From JAEUMD01 sp050246945 (GTDB taxonomy: Bacteria > Pseudomonadota > Alphaproteobacteria > Rhizobiales > Hyphomicrobiaceae): a DNA stretch of 64,000 bases. Shown piece after piece: positions 62,164 through 64,000 of the stretch. How positions within the stretch are numbered: position 1 is the first letter of the stretch; each line of letters begins with the position of its first letter. The notes beneath the pieces are model-generated. The model did not search any database. It saw nothing but the letters and a program-made list of their open reading frames with translations, and was not told where the DNA came from. A program made the position numbers and the translations under genes. Where the stretch lies: assembly GCA_050246945.1 (NCBI GenBank), contig JBFWVC010000004.1:215889-279888 (forward strand). Reading direction: 5' to 3'.

Positions 62164-63060
62164 ATGCCGGAGAACGCGAAGACGCCGCAGGCAAGTCCGC
62201 GTGGGTATGGATTGTTCGGATCGTTGAAAGACGCGTTGGCGGCGGCGAGCCGCGAGGACCAACAGACGGAGGCACTCAAGGATCTGGCTGGGCCTGCCGA
62301 GCGCCAATCTCATCCAGTACCGGCCATCAAGGTGGTGCAGAGTCCGCCGGCGCTGCCGGTCGAGGCTCGAGAGGCAAAGGGCGTAGCGAAGCAGATGGAG
62401 GACAACATGGCGTCAGGTGCGGCGACCAAGGAGGAAGAGCTGGACAGCGTTGCTTCTGTCCCCAGTGCCGAGGAAGCGGCGCGTGCCGTGCGCAGCAGCG
62501 TGACGCTCAAGCCGCAGGAACGCCACGTCGAATTCAACGATCCGCCGACGACGCGGGTGGTCCGCAAGCCGGCTGACTCGAAGGTCAGGGATGCGCGGGA
62601 GGGTTCGGGAGCAAAGGAGGCACGCGACGCCGCCGAGCCGCCGCGCACGCAGCTGGTGCGCGGCCGGCAAAAGCTCGTGCGCAACGACTTCACGCAGGAT
62701 CCGGTTGTTGCTTGGCTGGTGGTGGTCGGCGGGCCAGGGCTCGGCGCCTATCGTCCGGTTTTCGAGGGCAATAACACAATCGGTCGCGCAAAGACGCAGC
62801 GCATTCCGGTCGACTTTGGCGACGATGCGATTTCCTCGGAGGAGCAGGCATATATCCGCTACGATTCTACCGATCGGAGCTTCCTGTTCGTGCCCAATCT
62901 GGCGAAGACGAATGTCGTATCCGTCAACGAAAAGCGGCCAACCGGGGCGGTAGAGCTGGCGCACATGGATGTGATAACTGTGGGACGTACCCAGCTCGTG
63001 TTCGTGCCATTCTGCGGACCCGATTTCGACTGGGCGGAGCTCGCAGAAGTAAAGGACTGA
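62164..63060 (+). CDS. Soluble FHA-domain protein
   Basis: A 298-aa cytoplasmic protein. The N-terminal 180 residues are low-complexity, with many Lys, Glu, Pro, Ser and Thr, including TRVV and TQLV motifs that resemble kinase target threonines. A C-terminal FHA domain (about 190-285) has NTIGRAKTQRIPVDFGDDAISSEEQAYIRYD, a VVSVNEKR loop and LAHMDVITVGRTQLVFV. The ribosome binding site GAGGAG lies nine bases before ATG 62164. The stop shares bases with the PP2C start (TGATG), so phosphatase and FHA protein are co-translated. It is a likely substrate of the kinase/phosphatase pair. Confidence 0.8.
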   Translation: MPENAKTPQASPRGYGLFGSLKDALAAASREDQQTEALKDLAGPAERQSHPVPAIKVVQSPPALPVEAREAKGVAKQMEDNMASGAATKEEELDSVASVPSAEEAARAVRSSVTLKPQERHVEFNDPPTTRVVRKPADSKVRDAREGSGAKEARDAAEPPRTQLVRGRQKLVRNDFTQDPVVAWLVVVGGPGLGAYRPVFEGNNTIGRAKTQRIPVDFGDDAISSEEQAYIRYDSTDRSFLFVPNLAKTNVVSVNEKRPTGAVELAHMDVITVGRTQLVFVPFCGPDFDWAELAEVKD

Positions 63061-63860
63061 TGTCGGACTACGAATTTGCTCGCGCCTCGACGCAAGGGGC
63101 GCGCAACTATCAGGAGGACACCGCGGCGGTATGGCCGGGAGAGAAGGGAGAGCCCTTCGCACCCGTGCAGCCGGCCACGGAGAGCCATGACGGCAGCATC
63201 GTTGCGGTTCTCGCCGACGGCATGGGCGGTCATGCCGGTGGGGCCCTGGCCAGCCGAATGGTGTGCGAGCATTTCCTGGATGCGTGTGTGTCGTGCAATG
63301 GACCTGTGCCGAGGCGGCTCATCGAAGCATTGCGCGTCGCCAATTCGGCCGTTGCGCGGAAAGTCGCGGAGAATCCCATGCTTTCAGGCATGGGATCGAC
63401 GCTTATCGGCGCGCGGTTCGGGTCCGACGGTGTGGAGTGGGTCAGCGTCGGCGACAGTCCGCTGCTGCTCTATCGCGCAGGCGAGATCGCGCTGCTCAAC
63501 GAGGATCATTCGCTGGCGCCTGAGCTCGACCGGCTCGTTGCGGCCGGGCGAATGACGCAAGAGGAGGCGCGTCACGATCCGCGCCGGCACATGCTGCGCT
63601 CAGCTGTGACAGGCGACGAGATCGACATGGTGGATGTCTCGCGACGTCCGCTCAAGCTGGAGCCCGGCGACTATGTCATTCTTGCAAGCGATGGTTTGCA
63701 CACGCTGGAGATAGCCGAGATTGCGCGACTCATTTCGGCCTACGGCGGTGAAGGCGCTCATGCAGTCGCCGAGGCGCTGATCCGCGAGGTGGAACTTCTA
63801 CGCGAGCCGCACCAGGACAACGCGACCGTGATCGCCGTCCGATTGAAGCCGAAAGGTTAG
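63060..63860 (+). CDS. PP2C-family Ser/Thr protein phosphatase
   Basis: A 266-aa metal-dependent phosphatase reversing the action of the Hanks-type kinase. Family motifs are in order: ARNYQEDTAAV (metal Asp), VAVLADGMGGHAGG (metal Asp and Gly), GMGSTLIGA, WVSVGDSPLLLYRAGE, DHSLAPEL, VILASDGLHTL (metal Asp) and HQDNATVIAV (metal Asp). All key aspartates appear present, so it should be active. It resembles Stp1/PppA-type enzymes. It overlaps the FHA gene by TGATG and is followed by an IS element. Confidence 0.95.
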   Translation: MSDYEFARASTQGARNYQEDTAAVWPGEKGEPFAPVQPATESHDGSIVAVLADGMGGHAGGALASRMVCEHFLDACVSCNGPVPRRLIEALRVANSAVARKVAENPMLSGMGSTLIGARFGSDGVEWVSVGDSPLLLYRAGEIALLNEDHSLAPELDRLVAAGRMTQEEARHDPRRHMLRSAVTGDEIDMVDVSRRPLKLEPGDYVILASDGLHTLEIAEIARLISAYGGEGAHAVAEALIREVELLREPHQDNATVIAVRLKPKG

Positions 63861-63890
63861 CCTGTGCTCCGCGCTAGGCTCCAGACTCAA

Positions 63891-64000
63891 TCATGCCCAC
63901 CAGATTATGATTGCTGCGATTACGGCTGCGGCGTGGAAGTTGCGGGCGAGCTTGTCGTAACGGGTTGCGACACGCCGCCAGTCCTTGAGGCGGCAAAAGG
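63891..64000 (-). mobile_element. IS5-family transposase, C-terminal end (partial; rest outside window)
   Basis: The minus strand encodes RLKDWRRVATRYDKLARNF followed by a hydrophobic helix ending in WWA and a TGA stop at 63893-63891. This is the typical C-terminus of IS427-group IS5 transposases. The insertion end probably lies in the GGCTCCAGACTCAA stretch just before, within about 30 bp of the phosphatase stop. The remainder is outside the window, so intactness cannot be judged. Confidence 0.85.

Noticed and set aside
1..64000. CRISPR arrays, tRNA and rRNA genes
   Set aside because: No regularly spaced identical repeats and no recognisable tRNA or rRNA segments were seen by eye; a tRNA scan would be decisive.

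Overview
The window reads as chromosomal DNA of a GC-rich methylotrophic alphaproteobacterium of the Hyphomicrobiales, most likely Hyphomicrobium or a close relative. The main evidence is a serine-cycle cluster: serine-glyoxylate aminotransferase, malyl-CoA lyase, both malate thiokinase subunits and a divergent PEP carboxylase. It is supported by alphaproteobacterial-style intergenic palindromic repeats, a PrsDE-like type I exporter and an IS5-type transposase at the right edge. The genus is an inference from gene content; no rRNA or tRNA gene was seen.

Layout. 1-7.9 kb: end of a cell-wall amidase, a class A penicillin-binding protein, prfB with its programmed +1 frameshift, two RNA-methyltransferase-type genes and a PRMT-like methyltransferase. 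8-16.9 kb: a membrane protein, NnrU, cytochrome b561, a polytopic envelope protein, a family 2 glycosyltransferase, a HAD phosphatase and an orphan GltD-like oxidoreductase. 17-21.2 kb: a TetR-HlyD-ABC ATPase-ABC permease operon of YbhGFSR type behind a near-perfect palindromic operator. 21.4-26.1 kb: a secreted esterase, a Crp/Fnr regulator, and an ExaC-type aldehyde dehydrogenase with its DUF779 partner behind two tandem palindromes. 26.4-30.6 kb: a ModA-like binding protein, a molbindin and a BtuFCD-type ABC importer, probably concerned with molybdate, tungstate or another metal complex. 31-39.9 kb: a LuxR-type regulator with a degenerate receiver, then the serine-cycle cluster that converts glyoxylate, malate and PEP during C1 assimilation. 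40.4-42.8 kb: a GMC dehydrogenase with its Tat-type small subunit.

43-64 kb is more accessory in character. Three exported proteins carry 4, 1 and 3 copies of one beta-rich domain resembling DUF2541/YaaI. An FAD-linked oxidase follows. Next is a four-gene set: an RTX calcium-binding protein, a type I ABC exporter whose nucleotide-binding domain has lost several core motifs, a short HlyD adaptor, and a membrane-anchored protein resembling PL14 polysaccharide lyases. A probable small RNA with two C-rich loops and an intrinsic terminator lies at about 56.05-56.13 kb. The right end holds a nuclease-like membrane protein, a TPR protein and a Ser/Thr kinase (WD40 propeller)/FHA/FHA/PP2C module without visible type VI secretion genes.

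The larger gene-free gaps are seeded with at least four kinds of short palindromic repeat, usually at gene ends. Gaps above 300 bases where I see no gene: 561-1298 (four repeats); 8671-9268 (inverted DnaA-box pair); 9854-10297 (nothing recognised); 14834-15480 (nothing recognised apart from the unused GltD upstream start); 23751-24113 (tandem palindromes before exaC); 26146-26450 (nothing recognised); 30569-31138 (nothing recognised); 31826-32390 (one terminator-like hairpin); 39911-40418 (nothing recognised); 44571-45127 (repeats); 45611-46054 (one repeat); 48987-49353 (nothing recognised); 55559-56148 (repeats plus the sRNA candidate).
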